Positions 19,403 to 26,526 are shown, numbered from the stretch's first letter. The stretch: 32,511 bases of DNA from a virus (IMGVR_UViG_3300022916_000054:1-32511); one strand, 5' to 3'. Program-made: numbers and translations. Notes: a model not told the origin generated them from the letters alone.

Positions 19403-21640
19403 TTGATACAGATACCAAATAAACTAAAAAAAGGTGGGATTGACTTCGTTCTTATTGAGAAGAGCGGAAAGAAGCCATTCCAACAAGGATGGCAGAACAG
19501 AACTATTCCTTATTATTCTGATGAATTATTAGATCACATTGAAAAGGGAGGAAACTATGGGGTGCGTGGTGGCGGAGAGAAGCACCTAGTTATAGTTGAC
19601 TTCGATAATGAAGAGCTGCAGAACGCAGTTCTTGGTAAGTTCCCAGAAACCTTCACAGTTAAGACTGGTGGAGGACTATTACATTTATACTTCTGGAGCG
19701 ATCAGAGTGATAGCTTCAAAATATTCACAGAGGACAGAGATACTCTGGCTGATGTGCAAGGCACTGGAAAGCAGGTAGTTGGACCTAGTTCAATACACCC
19801 TAATGGTAATAGTTACTCCATTGTGTTCAATAATGATATTGCACAGATTAGTTACGCAGAGCTTAGAGCTATTCTAATGCCTTATGATAGGGCTCCAAAG
19901 AAGGCTAGGCAAGAGCCCAAGGAAGTAAAGAAAGAGGGTGGAGATGACCTATTACTTCAGGAGATGAAGTCTAAGATTAGTATAAAGGCAGTTCTAGGAA
20001 AGATAGGCATTGATACAGAGCAGAACCCTACAATGTGTCCGTTCCACTCAAGTAAGGGCGGTAAGTGTTTGGGATTTAATGGAGAGGTGGCTCACTGCTT
20101 CCACTGCGATGAGAGCTGGAATATATTTAGTTTAGTTATGGATTATAAGAAAGTTGGATTTAGAGGTGCTCTTGAGTGGCTGGCTGCTGAATTCGGAATG
20201 CAGAGGGAATTGGATGAGAGTACTGAAAGATACTTCCAGAAGCAGGTGAGCGATAAGGATAATGAGTTGGCCAATGTCAAGATGGAATACTTTGGTGCTT
20301 TGTTAGCGGATCCCAAGAGTAAGGATTGGGCAGCAGCCTCAGAGGTTCTGGTGAAGCACATCGAAGATAAGAACCAAATCTACACAATCAAATATGATGC
20401 TAAGAATGAGATGTGGATCTATCAGGAAGGGATCTATGTTCCAAATGGTCGGAGTGAGATAAGCGCCATTGTAAGGGATATCCTTGGAGACCAATTTAGT
20501 AATCATATCCTTGGCTTGGTTACCTTGAAGATAGAAGCAGATACATATATCAATGCTGATGATTTCTTTAACTTCAATGCTGGAGGGGAAGTCCCAGTGA
20601 TCAATGGCCTACTTAATGTTAGGACTAGGGAATTGTCAGAGTTTGATTCTAAGAAAATCTTCTTTAGTAAGTTCCCAGTTACATATGATCCTGCAGCTGG
20701 GTGCGGTAAGATCACTGAGTTCCTTGGAGATACTCTGGCTAAGTCTGAGGATGTTAAGTTATTCTATGAAATGGTGGGATATGCCCTACTTAATGAGTAT
20801 AAATTTGAGAAGGCATTCATCTTTGTTGGAGATGGGCGTAACGGTAAGAGTAAGAGCATTGAGCTGATTAAGAAGCTTATTGGTGCTCCCAGCTGCTGTT
20901 CACTGCCTTTAACTTCCCTTGTACCTGAGAGTTTCTCCATCTCTGAATTGTTTGGAAAGAGGCTTAACTTGGCTGGAGACATTGGGAGCAAGGATTTGAA
21001 AGACACTAGTATGTTCAAGGCCCTTACTGGCCGTGACCTTATTAGTGCCAAGAGGAAGTTCCTTAATGAGTTACACTTTGAGAATACTGCTAAGTTCATC
21101 TTTGCCTGTAATGAGCTACCTAGAGTATATGATACTTCTAAGGGATTCTGGGACAGATGGGTGCTTTTGGAGTTCCCATACACCTTTGTTAGTGTGGAAG
21201 AGCATTCCAGCGCGGAGGATAATTCAACTATGAAGATTAGAGATGAGGATATAATTAAGAAGATTTCAGACCCAATGGAACTTAGTGGGTTCTTGAACGC
21301 GGCCCTTGATGGGTTGGATAGGTTGCTTGAACAAAGGACCTTTTCATCAACTTTAGGTGCTGAAGAAATTAAGAACAGGTGGGTTAGAAAGGCTAACTCA
21401 ATCATGGCTTTTTGTTTTGATAGAGTGGTTGAATCTGCCCAAGATTATATGCTTAAGAAAGACTTTCGGAGGCAATATAGTATATATTGTAAAGAACATA
21501 AAGTAAAGGTTGCTTCCGATAAGGCAATTAATGAAGCACTGACTGAACTGTTTGGAGCCTACTCCGAAAGGCGATCCCCAATGCCTGGAATGGACCAAGA
21601 ACATATGTGGTCCGGGATAAAATGGAAGAATGCTTTGTAA
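19403..21640 (+). CDS. Replication protein: Prim-Pol primase, CHC2-like zinc finger and SF3 helicase
   Basis: This is a 745-residue multidomain protein starting at TTG with GAGGTGAG six bases upstream. Residues 1-165 form a Prim-Pol (AEP) domain: VDFD (Asp66, Asp68), TGGGLLHLYF (88-97), GPSSIHPNGNSY (127-138). Residues 205-240 form a CHC2-type zinc finger (CPFH at 211-214, CFHC at 231-234), more usual with DnaG primases. From about 430 lies the D5-type SF3 helicase: Walker A GDGRNGKS (475-482), Walker B region LNLAGDIG, sensor FIFACNELPR. It would unwind the origin and prime replication. G+C seems slightly higher than in nearby small genes. It is the only clear replicase-type gene in the window, so elongation probably uses a host polymerase or one encoded elsewhere. 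Confidence 0.88.
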   Translation: MIQIPNKLKKGGIDFVLIEKSGKKPFQQGWQNRTIPYYSDELLDHIEKGGNYGVRGGGEKHLVIVDFDNEELQNAVLGKFPETFTVKTGGGLLHLYFWSDQSDSFKIFTEDRDTLADVQGTGKQVVGPSSIHPNGNSYSIVFNNDIAQISYAELRAILMPYDRAPKKARQEPKEVKKEGGDDLLLQEMKSKISIKAVLGKIGIDTEQNPTMCPFHSSKGGKCLGFNGEVAHCFHCDESWNIFSLVMDYKKVGFRGALEWLAAEFGMQRELDESTERYFQKQVSDKDNELANVKMEYFGALLADPKSKDWAAASEVLVKHIEDKNQIYTIKYDAKNEMWIYQEGIYVPNGRSEISAIVRDILGDQFSNHILGLVTLKIEADTYINADDFFNFNAGGEVPVINGLLNVRTRELSEFDSKKIFFSKFPVTYDPAAGCGKITEFLGDTLAKSEDVKLFYEMVGYALLNEYKFEKAFIFVGDGRNGKSKSIELIKKLIGAPSCCSLPLTSLVPESFSISELFGKRLNLAGDIGSKDLKDTSMFKALTGRDLISAKRKFLNELHFENTAKFIFACNELPRVYDTSKGFWDRWVLLEFPYTFVSVEEHSSAEDNSTMKIRDEDIIKKISDPMELSGFLNAALDGLDRLLEQRTFSSTLGAEEIKNRWVRKANSIMAFCFDRVVESAQDYMLKKDFRRQYSIYCKEHKVKVASDKAINEALTELFGAYSERRSPMPGMDQEHMWSGIKWKNAL

Positions 21641-21810
21641 TAGAAGTGTAAAAAGCTGGATAAGGTGGTTAATAGTAAAAGTTAACAATAGATTATCCAG
21701 CTTAGCCATGATATTTGACCCTAAGAGTGAAGGAAGGTACCTTTCCTATAGAGTGCAAAAAAGCTGGATATCCTGGATAATGTGGATTTGGACTAAAATA
21801 GATAGTAGGA
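21641..21810. other. Repeat-rich intergenic region, possible replication origin
   Basis: The 213-base gap after the replication gene has no fitting gene. AAGCTGGATAA (21653-21663) and TTATCCAGCTT (21693-21703) are an exact 11-base inverted repeat with a 29-base loop. A third copy, AAGCTGGATA, is at 21761-21770, followed at once by TCCTGGATAA (21771-21780). AAGGTACCTT (21734-21743) is a palindrome. Iteron-like repeats beside a helicase-primase gene are typical of origins. A transcription control region is the alternative. Confidence 0.45.
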
Positions 21811-21845
21811 AATATATAACATAACAGTCATAAATTGACAGGAGA
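21811..21845 (+). promoter_or_regulatory. Promoter and shared leader block
   Basis: AATATATAAC (21811-21820) is a TATA candidate. It is followed by a 22-base block (21824-21845) beginning ACAGTCATAAATTGACAG and ending with the ribosome site GGAGA. The same block with one change is at 23117-23138 before another gene. Confidence 0.45.
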
Positions 21846-21853
21846 TAAATAAA

Positions 21854-22147
21854 ATGGAATTAGAATTATCAAAAGAAAAAATTAAAAGAGAAATAACATT
21901 ACCAAAGATAGAAAAAACAGTTCAAGAGCTTAGAGTTTATGCAAGAGAAATCCTAATGAAAATGGTTGACTTAGAGTTGGGATTTACTGGATCTCCAAAT
22001 ATACCAATGGAAGTCAAATCAGGGGGATCTATTGACAGATTAGAAGATCTATCAATTAATCTTGTGGGGATAAGAGAAGACCTAACATGGATTAAAGTCA
22101 TTATTAACCAACTAAATGAGGCACTGAATAATAAAGAACAGGACTAG
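21854..22147 (+). CDS. Hypothetical helical protein
   Basis: This is a 97-residue product, helical and charged (LSKEKIKREITLPKIEKTVQ, LVGIREDLTWIKVIINQL), probably a coiled-coil dimer. The ATG has AGGAGA eight bases upstream in the shared leader block. Its stop TAG is the first part of an 18-base sequence repeated at the stop of the gene at 22545-22718. No family was recognised. Confidence 0.6.
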   Translation: MELELSKEKIKREITLPKIEKTVQELRVYAREILMKMVDLELGFTGSPNIPMEVKSGGSIDRLEDLSINLVGIREDLTWIKVIINQLNEALNNKEQD

Positions 22148-22344
22148 GTTTTTGCAGCCTTTCACCAGGCTAACGCCTGTGTGTCCAAGTGCAAAGCACT
22201 TGAGACATCTGAAAAAAACATAACAGTTACTTAGGTAACATCTCGGGGGGAGGTTTATAACTTTTCATCACCTCACCTATAAGTCCCCCTCCCCCCAACC
22301 TTTTAAGAAAAGGTTGACAAAAAGAAGCTTTTAAAAAAAGCTTC
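22145..22344 (+). ncRNA. Structured intergenic RNA region, copy 1
   Basis: The region holds six potential hairpins in a row: CAGGC/GCCTG (22166-22179), CAAGTGC/GCACTTG (22186-22202), GTTAC/GTAAC (22226-22239), a 9-bp GGGGGGAGG/CCTCCCCCC stem (22245-22253, 22288-22296), AACCTTTT/AAAAGGTT (22297-22315) and GAAGCTTTT/AAAAGCTTC (22324-22344). It opens with TAGGTTTTTGCAGCCTTT at a stop codon, as does copy 2 at 22716. No known RNA family was recognised. A 3' UTR element, processed RNA or regulatory leader are all possible. Confidence 0.5.
22250..22262 (+). promoter_or_regulatory. TATA candidate inside a GC-rich stem loop
   Basis: GAGGTTTATAAC places a TATA-like TTTATAA right after a purine-rich BRE-like stretch. 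Transcription would start near 22285, close to the C-rich arm of the stem, and lead into the gene at 22374. Confidence 0.35.
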
Positions 22345-22373
22345 AGCAAAAGAAAAATATGGAGAAAAATAAA

Positions 22374-22535
22374 ATGAACATTAAAGAAAAGATAGCATTT
22401 CTTACTGAGTTAAGACTAGCATCAGGAGACATTATAATGCTAAGGGATGATGAGACAATGGATTCAATTATGGAAATATATTTATTAACTGCAAAATCTG
22501 TAGCCAAGGAATTAAACAAAAAGAAAAAAGGGTAA
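22374..22535 (+). CDS. Small helical protein
   Basis: This is a 53-residue product (MNIKEKIAFLTELRL...), helical with a basic end (AKELNKKKKG). GGAG nine bases upstream favours this ATG over an in-frame ATG 15 bases earlier, which overlaps that ribosome site. No family was recognised. Similar in style to early regulators of viruses. Confidence 0.55.
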   Translation: MNIKEKIAFLTELRLASGDIIMLRDDETMDSIMEIYLLTAKSVAKELNKKKKG

Positions 22536-22544
22536 ATAAACAAG

Positions 22545-22718
22545 ATGAGTATGTATATAGATTATGAATGTAAGTATTGTGGTAATAAAGGAAAGATTAG
22601 TACTTGGAAAGAACCTTGTTTCAAAGGGATCTTTCTGGAATGTAATTGTGATAATTGCAAGTATTATGAAAGACTAAGAACGGTATGCTTAGATTGCCAA
22701 GAAAAGCAAATGAAATAG
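22545..22718 (+). CDS. Small multi-zinc protein
   Basis: This is a 57-residue product with eight Cys: ECKYCGNKG, PCFKG, ECNCDNCKYY, VCLDCQEK. The pairs can hold two zinc ions in ribbon-like folds. The start ATG follows nine bases after the previous stop. The stop TAG begins the 18-base repeat shared with the gene at 21854. A transcription or RNA-binding role is likely for such proteins, but unproven. Confidence 0.6.
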   Translation: MSMYIDYECKYCGNKGKISTWKEPCFKGIFLECNCDNCKYYERLRTVCLDCQEKQMK

Positions 22719-22842
22719 GTTTTTGCAGCCTTTTATGAAAAAGTCTTCATGCTCATTGGGCTTCGGCTCATTTGAGACCCCCAGAGGTTTTGATCACCTC
22801 TTTCCTCTGGGGCTGAACTTTTTCCTAAAAAGTTCACAAAAA
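22716..22842 (+). ncRNA. Structured intergenic RNA region, copy 2
   Basis: It opens with TAGGTTTTTGCAGCCTTT at the stop codon, like copy 1. Next is a CTCA/TGAG stem (22752-22776) enclosing GGGC-TTCG-GCTC, a very stable UUCG tetraloop, then AGAC, a 9-bp CCCCAGAGG/CCTCTGGGG stem (22779-22787, 22804-22812), and a perfect GAACTTTTT/AAAAAGTTC hairpin (22815-22835) followed by ACAAAAA. The order of elements parallels copy 1 in shorter form, suggesting a duplicated functional RNA. Confidence 0.5.
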
Positions 22843-22857
22843 GGATAATTATCACAA

Positions 22858-23103
22858 ATGGAGAAACAAATGACAGAAGAAACGAAAGAAAGAATTGAAA
22901 TAGAACATAGTACAAGGCAATTAATGATGCTTCCTGGAGAGGATAAGGTAATCATGGAAATGAGATTTAGTGCAAAGGCACACACAATGGATGAAATAAA
23001 GACCCTTATAGGCAGTTTTTACGCCAATAAGGCGCATAACGAGAAAGAGTCTAAGGATTTGTTGACTAAAATAAAGAAAGCGGCGAAACGAGCTAAGAAG
23101 TAG
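22858..23103 (+). CDS. Hypothetical charged protein
   Basis: This is an 81-residue product, or 77 from the second ATG at 22870, which has a better placed GGAG. Acidic-basic helical content (EERIEIEH-like start, MDEIKTLIGSFYANKAHNEK) and a strongly basic tail (IKKAAKRAKK). No membrane segment. Probably nucleic-acid associated by charge; no family was recognised. Confidence 0.57.
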   Translation: MEKQMTEETKERIEIEHSTRQLMMLPGEDKVIMEMRFSAKAHTMDEIKTLIGSFYANKAHNEKESKDLLTKIKKAAKRAKK

Positions 23104-23116
23104 GTTAAATGAGATC

Positions 23117-23138
23117 ACAGTCATCAATTGACAGGAGA
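23117..23138 (+). repeat. Second copy of the shared leader block
   Basis: ACAGTCATCAATTGACAG followed by GAGA repeats the block at 21824-21845 with one base changed (A to C). Both copies lie just before a start codon and include its ribosome site, so they may give the two mRNAs a common translational control. Confidence 0.6.
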
Positions 23139-23147
23139 ACTAACAAA

Positions 23148-23693
23148 ATGGAAGAATATGTGCAAGAACAAGAAAACCAAGACATAGAAGTAAACATCAG
23201 CGCAATGAGCGACAGAAAAATCGGAGAAACATTCGAGAAGACAGAGAAACCGAACCTAGATGGTAAGGAAGTGGAGATTACTAATGTTATCCTAAAACTA
23301 AAGCCAGAAGTGAAGACTACTAAAGATGGGAAGAAGGAAACAAGGAGTTTTATCTTTTCGTTGGAGTATGACGGGCTACACAGAGAAAACTTTGGGGGCG
23401 TAACCGCTTTCGTACATGACGGAAAAGTTGGAGATCCTACAATCTGGATCGAAGGGAAATCCGCAGCTACTAAGCTTCTAAAGCTATGGTTAGACTATAC
23501 AGGTAAGACCTTTGAGAATATCTCATATAGAGAGTTCTTCTTAGGACTTAAAGGTATGAAGGCAAGGATTAAGAACGTAACAACAATGTACCAGGGCGAT
23601 GAGTTCCCAAAGAATATCATTGCAGAGTTTGTAGGGGGGGCGAAAGCCCAACCTACTTCTCACCATGGAATTGAAATGGAGACAGTCAAATAA
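23148..23693 (+). CDS. Probable DNA-metabolism protein, SSB-like in layout
   Basis: This is a 181-residue product from MEEYVQEQENQD, chosen because AGGAGA lies about ten bases upstream. An acidic N-terminus precedes a beta-rich core (EVEITNVILKLKPEV, TRSFIFSLEYDGLHRENFGG, TIWIEGKSAATKLLKLWLDY) and MKARIKNVTTMYQGDEFPKN. The arrangement of strands and position in the replication module resemble single-strand binding or recombination mediator proteins with an OB-like core, but no signature residue proves it. It overlaps the next gene by TAATG. Confidence 0.55.
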   Translation: MEEYVQEQENQDIEVNISAMSDRKIGETFEKTEKPNLDGKEVEITNVILKLKPEVKTTKDGKKETRSFIFSLEYDGLHRENFGGVTAFVHDGKVGDPTIWIEGKSAATKLLKLWLDYTGKTFENISYREFFLGLKGMKARIKNVTTMYQGDEFPKNIIAEFVGGAKAQPTSHHGIEMETVK

Positions 23694-23947
23694 TGAAAGT
23701 TCAAAGATATTGGGTAGACAATGTTGAAGACAAAGAGTTTGCTAGACATTATAAAGTGATAGAAGAGACGATTGGAGGATATAGAGTAGCACAGATTGAC
23801 CTTGGCGGTAAAGGGCATCTAGAGATTAGTTGCTGGTCAGGAGATTTTGAAAGGATTGCTAAGAAGGATAAATCTATTATTCCATGTCACGGTAGAAGAT
23901 TCACTAACATCTGGAAAAAGATTTCAGAGATGATTACGGAACACTAA
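23693..23947 (+). CDS. Hypothetical protein of the replication module
   Basis: This is an 84-residue, Trp-containing basic product (GGYRVAQIDLGGKGHLEISCWSGDF, SIIPCHGRRFTNIWKKISEM). It is coupled by a TAATG overlap to the SSB-like gene and so probably acts with it. It carries two Cys and several His but no paired metal motif. No family was recognised. Confidence 0.58.
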   Translation: MKVQRYWVDNVEDKEFARHYKVIEETIGGYRVAQIDLGGKGHLEISCWSGDFERIAKKDKSIIPCHGRRFTNIWKKISEMITEH

Positions 23948-23965
23948 AATAGAAGTATGAACATG

Positions 23966-23981
23966 GAGATTATATAATAAA
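23966..23981 (+). promoter_or_regulatory. Promoter of the winged-helix gene
   Basis: GGAGATTATATAATAA contains a TATA box about 17 bases before the ATG at 23992, again giving a near-leaderless start. A bacterial-style -10 TATAAT could also be read here, so this one alone does not decide the domain of the host. Confidence 0.45.
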
Positions 23982-23991
23982 AGGGTTGAAG

Positions 23992-24330
23992 ATGGGACAA
24001 TTTGAAATAAGACAATATTTAAAGAAAAGACAGGGGAGATATCTTTCTGCAAAAGAAGTCGCAACGTATTTCGACTCTAGCAATATTAATTATATAAATC
24101 TCCTTTTGAACAAACTTGAGAATCAAGGAGACATATGTGTGAAATGGGAGGGTAAACGTAAGATGTATACTTTTAAGACACAAACAAAAAAACAAGTAGA
24201 TGATATCATGGAAGAGCTAACCAAGATGCAAGCTGCATATCCTGGTATCAGAAGAGATGACGCATTACAGATCCTGTTGCTACAGGAATTAAGGAGAACT
24301 AAAAATGGAACAAAGACTATACAAAAATGA
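23992..24330 (+). CDS. Winged-helix DNA-binding protein
   Basis: This is a 112-residue product from MGQFEIRQYL (ATG behind the TATA box). Residues 1-55 have the winged-helix pattern: IRQYLKKRQGRYLSAKEVATYF, NINYINLLLNKLENQG, then the wing ICVKWEGKRKMYTF. A helical region follows (VDDIMEELTKMQAAY). Likely a transcription regulator, well placed to control the switch to packaging and head genes. It overlaps the next gene by 26 bases. Confidence 0.62.
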   Translation: MGQFEIRQYLKKRQGRYLSAKEVATYFDSSNINYINLLLNKLENQGDICVKWEGKRKMYTFKTQTKKQVDDIMEELTKMQAAYPGIRRDDALQILLLQELRRTKNGTKTIQK

Positions 24331-24775
24331 AAACATAGTAGAAGGCGACAAGATCGTTATCAGAAACGAGATTGAAGAAGTCCTAGAGAAGAACGAAGCG
24401 ATCACCCATTACTTCAAGGTGCAGCAACAGTTAGCGCAGCTTAAGGCTAATAGGGAAAAGATCCTTAAAGAAATCGAAGAGAAGGTCTGGGAAAAATCCC
24501 TAGAGCAAGTAGAGAAAACTATCAAAAGGGTAGAAGATGCTACAGGCGACCTTGGTGAGAAACTTAAAGAAGACATTGAGAGAATCACTGCAGAAGTTAC
24601 CAAGTACGTGAAAGTTGAGAAAGCTAAGAGAGGATACAGGCAAGGCGACAAGAGCGCTAAAAGCATTGCAAGAAACAAGATCCTAGCAGATGCAGCAATG
24701 TGCGAAGAGTGGAAACTTGATGACGTATCACACCCAATTCTAGCTGGTGTAAGACAAAGATTTGAGGAGATTTAA
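24305..24775 (+). CDS. Coiled-coil protein
   Basis: This is a 156-residue, highly charged protein. Residues about 20-100 are continuous helix (QQLAQLKANREKILKEIEEK, LGEKLKEDIERITAEVTKYV). The C-terminus contains HPILAGVRQRFEEI. AAGGAG precedes the ATG inside the winged-helix gene, so the two are coupled. No enzyme motif is seen. It could be a structural or DNA-associated partner of the regulator. Its stop codon lies inside the loop of a terminator-like hairpin. Confidence 0.62.
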   Translation: MEQRLYKNENIVEGDKIVIRNEIEEVLEKNEAITHYFKVQQQLAQLKANREKILKEIEEKVWEKSLEQVEKTIKRVEDATGDLGEKLKEDIERITAEVTKYVKVEKAKRGYRQGDKSAKSIARNKILADAAMCEEWKLDDVSHPILAGVRQRFEEI

Positions 24776-24788
24776 TTCTCCCTTTTTT
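24766..24788 (+). terminator. Terminator-like hairpin before the packaging genes
   Basis: GGAGA-TTTAAT-TCTCC (24766-24781) is followed by C and six T. The stop codon TAA of the coiled-coil gene is in the loop. The T run would end transcription of the replication module in either domain of life, just before the terminase genes. Confidence 0.55.
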
Positions 24789-24791
24789 ATT

Positions 24792-25256
24792 ATGCCACGT
24801 CATGCACCAACTGAAAAGTCACTTAGGAATCTGATACCTATGGCTAGTCGGACGAAGGAAGAGAGGCTGGCGATAGCAAGGAAAGGTGGAGAGGCAAGAC
24901 AGACTCAGAAGGTTTGGTCCAATCTAGTACGGATTTGGGAAAAGGAAAAGAAGATAACACCTCAAACGGCAGAGGATATTAAATTAATGCTTCGTGGAAG
25001 AAAGACTGCGGCATTAAGAACATTAAAACTTATAGAAAAATCAGTTAAGATAGGGGACGAGAAGAAGGCAGCACTACTACTAAAAGCAATAGAGGTTATC
25101 CACGGTAAAGTAACACCAGACAATCAAATTAATATTCAGAATAATAGCAACGAAGCAATCACAGTAAATTTTATAGTCAACGATGGAAATAACAGCACAA
25201 TTATCGAAGAAGCAGAATCAAGCACTGGAGATACTAGCGGACAGAAAGACGACTGA
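24792..25256 (+). CDS. Terminase small subunit
   Basis: This is a 154-residue product from MPRHAPTEKS (an in-frame ATG at 24840 would give 138 residues). The N-terminal part (TKEERLAIARKGGEARQTQK) is basic and could bind DNA; the helical middle (TAALRTLKLIEKSVKIGDEKKAALLLKAIE) fits the oligomerising core of TerS, and the C-terminus is polar. It lies directly before and overlaps the large subunit by 74 bases. It would recognise the packaging site. The call rests on order, size and helical pattern. Confidence 0.7.
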   Translation: MPRHAPTEKSLRNLIPMASRTKEERLAIARKGGEARQTQKVWSNLVRIWEKEKKITPQTAEDIKLMLRGRKTAALRTLKLIEKSVKIGDEKKAALLLKAIEVIHGKVTPDNQINIQNNSNEAITVNFIVNDGNNSTIIEEAESSTGDTSGQKDD

Positions 25257-26526
25257 ACTATTTTACGGTGGAGCTGCGGGCGGTGGAAAATCCTTTATAG
25301 GATGTGTTTGGATAATCCTAAGTTGTTTGAAATATCCTGGAAGCCGATGGCTAATGGGGAGAGCAGTTCTAAAATCACTTAAGGAGTCAACACTATTAAC
25401 CTTCTTTCAGATATGTAAGGAATGGAATATATCTGAGAAGTTTAAGTATAACCAGATGGAAGGAGTTATCAGATGGGATAATGGAAGTGCAGTATACCTA
25501 AAGGACTTATTCGCATACCCAAGCGACCCAGAGTTCGATTCCCTTGGTTCAACAGAATTTACAGGAGCATTCATAGACGAGTCTTCACAGATTACCGAGA
25601 AGGCTAAGAACATCGTATCTTCTCGTCTGAGGTATAAGCTAGAGGAGTTCAAGCTAATACCTAAGCTATTCATTGCAAGCAACCCATCTAAGAACTTTCT
25701 ATACTATGATTTCTATAAACCATGGAAGGATGGCACCCTGCCAGATTATCGGAAGTTCATTGTGGCCTTAGTTCAGGATAACCCATTCATTTCTCCATTC
25801 TACATTGAGAACCTAAAGAAGCTTGACAAGGTAAGTAAGCAAAGGCTACTATATGGTAACTTCGAGTATGATGATGATCCAGCAAAGCTATTCGAGTATG
25901 ATGATATAATTAGGATATTTAAGAACCCAAGCCAGGTATGTGGTAAGAAATATCTATCGGTGGACGTGGCTAGGTTTGGTAATGATAAGACAATAATCTG
26001 CCTATGGGACGGGTTGCACATGGAAAAAGTATTCTCATTTACTAAGAAGTCCACAGCAGAGACAATAGATGAAATCAAGAGGCTATCTTCTAAGCACAAC
26101 ATCCCAATAGATTCGGTAGTAGTTGATGAAGATGGTATTGGGGGCGGAGTAGTAGACCAGCTACCGGGAGTTACTGGCTTTGTGAATAACTCTCGGCCAA
26201 TAGAAGAGAACAAGGTAAAGGCAGGAGAGCCCACACTTCACAACTTTGGTAATCTAAAAGCACAATGCTATTTCAAGCTGGCTGAGCTATTAAGAAACAA
26301 TCAACTTAGCTGTACAGAAGACCTAGAGCCCTGGATGAAGGAGCACCTAATTGAAGACCTAGAACAGGCAAAGTGGAAGGATCCAGATAAAGATGGAAGG
26401 ATTTATCTGATACCAAAAGACAAAGTTAAAGAGTTAATTGGACGTAGCCCAGACATTGGTGATGCAGTTATGATGCGTATGATCTGGGAAGTAAGAAGCA
26501 AGAGGGGGTCATTTTTCTTTGCCTGA
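25183..26526 (+). CDS. Terminase large subunit
   Basis: This is a 447-residue packaging motor and nuclease. Walker A GGAAGGGKS is at residues 29-37, Walker B GAFIDESSQ at 128-136, and the coupling motif IASNPS near 164-169. The RNase-H-like nuclease has VDVARFGNDKT (Asp261), VVVDEDGIGGG (Asp315) and SPDIGDAVMM (Asp427). The start lies 74 bases inside the small terminase gene and lacks a clear ribosome site, so translation may depend on coupling. It cuts concatemers and drives DNA through the portal with ATP. All core residues appear intact. Confidence 0.93.
   Translation: MEITAQLSKKQNQALEILADRKTTELFYGGAAGGGKSFIGCVWIILSCLKYPGSRWLMGRAVLKSLKESTLLTFFQICKEWNISEKFKYNQMEGVIRWDNGSAVYLKDLFAYPSDPEFDSLGSTEFTGAFIDESSQITEKAKNIVSSRLRYKLEEFKLIPKLFIASNPSKNFLYYDFYKPWKDGTLPDYRKFIVALVQDNPFISPFYIENLKKLDKVSKQRLLYGNFEYDDDPAKLFEYDDIIRIFKNPSQVCGKKYLSVDVARFGNDKTIICLWDGLHMEKVFSFTKKSTAETIDEIKRLSSKHNIPIDSVVVDEDGIGGGVVDQLPGVTGFVNNSRPIEENKVKAGEPTLHNFGNLKAQCYFKLAELLRNNQLSCTEDLEPWMKEHLIEDLEQAKWKDPDKDGRIYLIPKDKVKELIGRSPDIGDAVMMRMIWEVRSKRGSFFFA

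Noticed and set aside
22858-22870. Certain choice of start for the gene at 22858
   Set aside because: Both ATGs are in frame; the second has better ribosome spacing, but nothing excludes the first, so the longer form is listed with the doubt stated.
9922-25536. Sequence GACCCAGAGTTCGAT and shorter versions repeated at about 9927, 10440 and 25527
   Set aside because: Two of the three copies encode Asp-Pro-Glu-Phe-Asp with the preferred codons, and the length is near chance expectation for the window.
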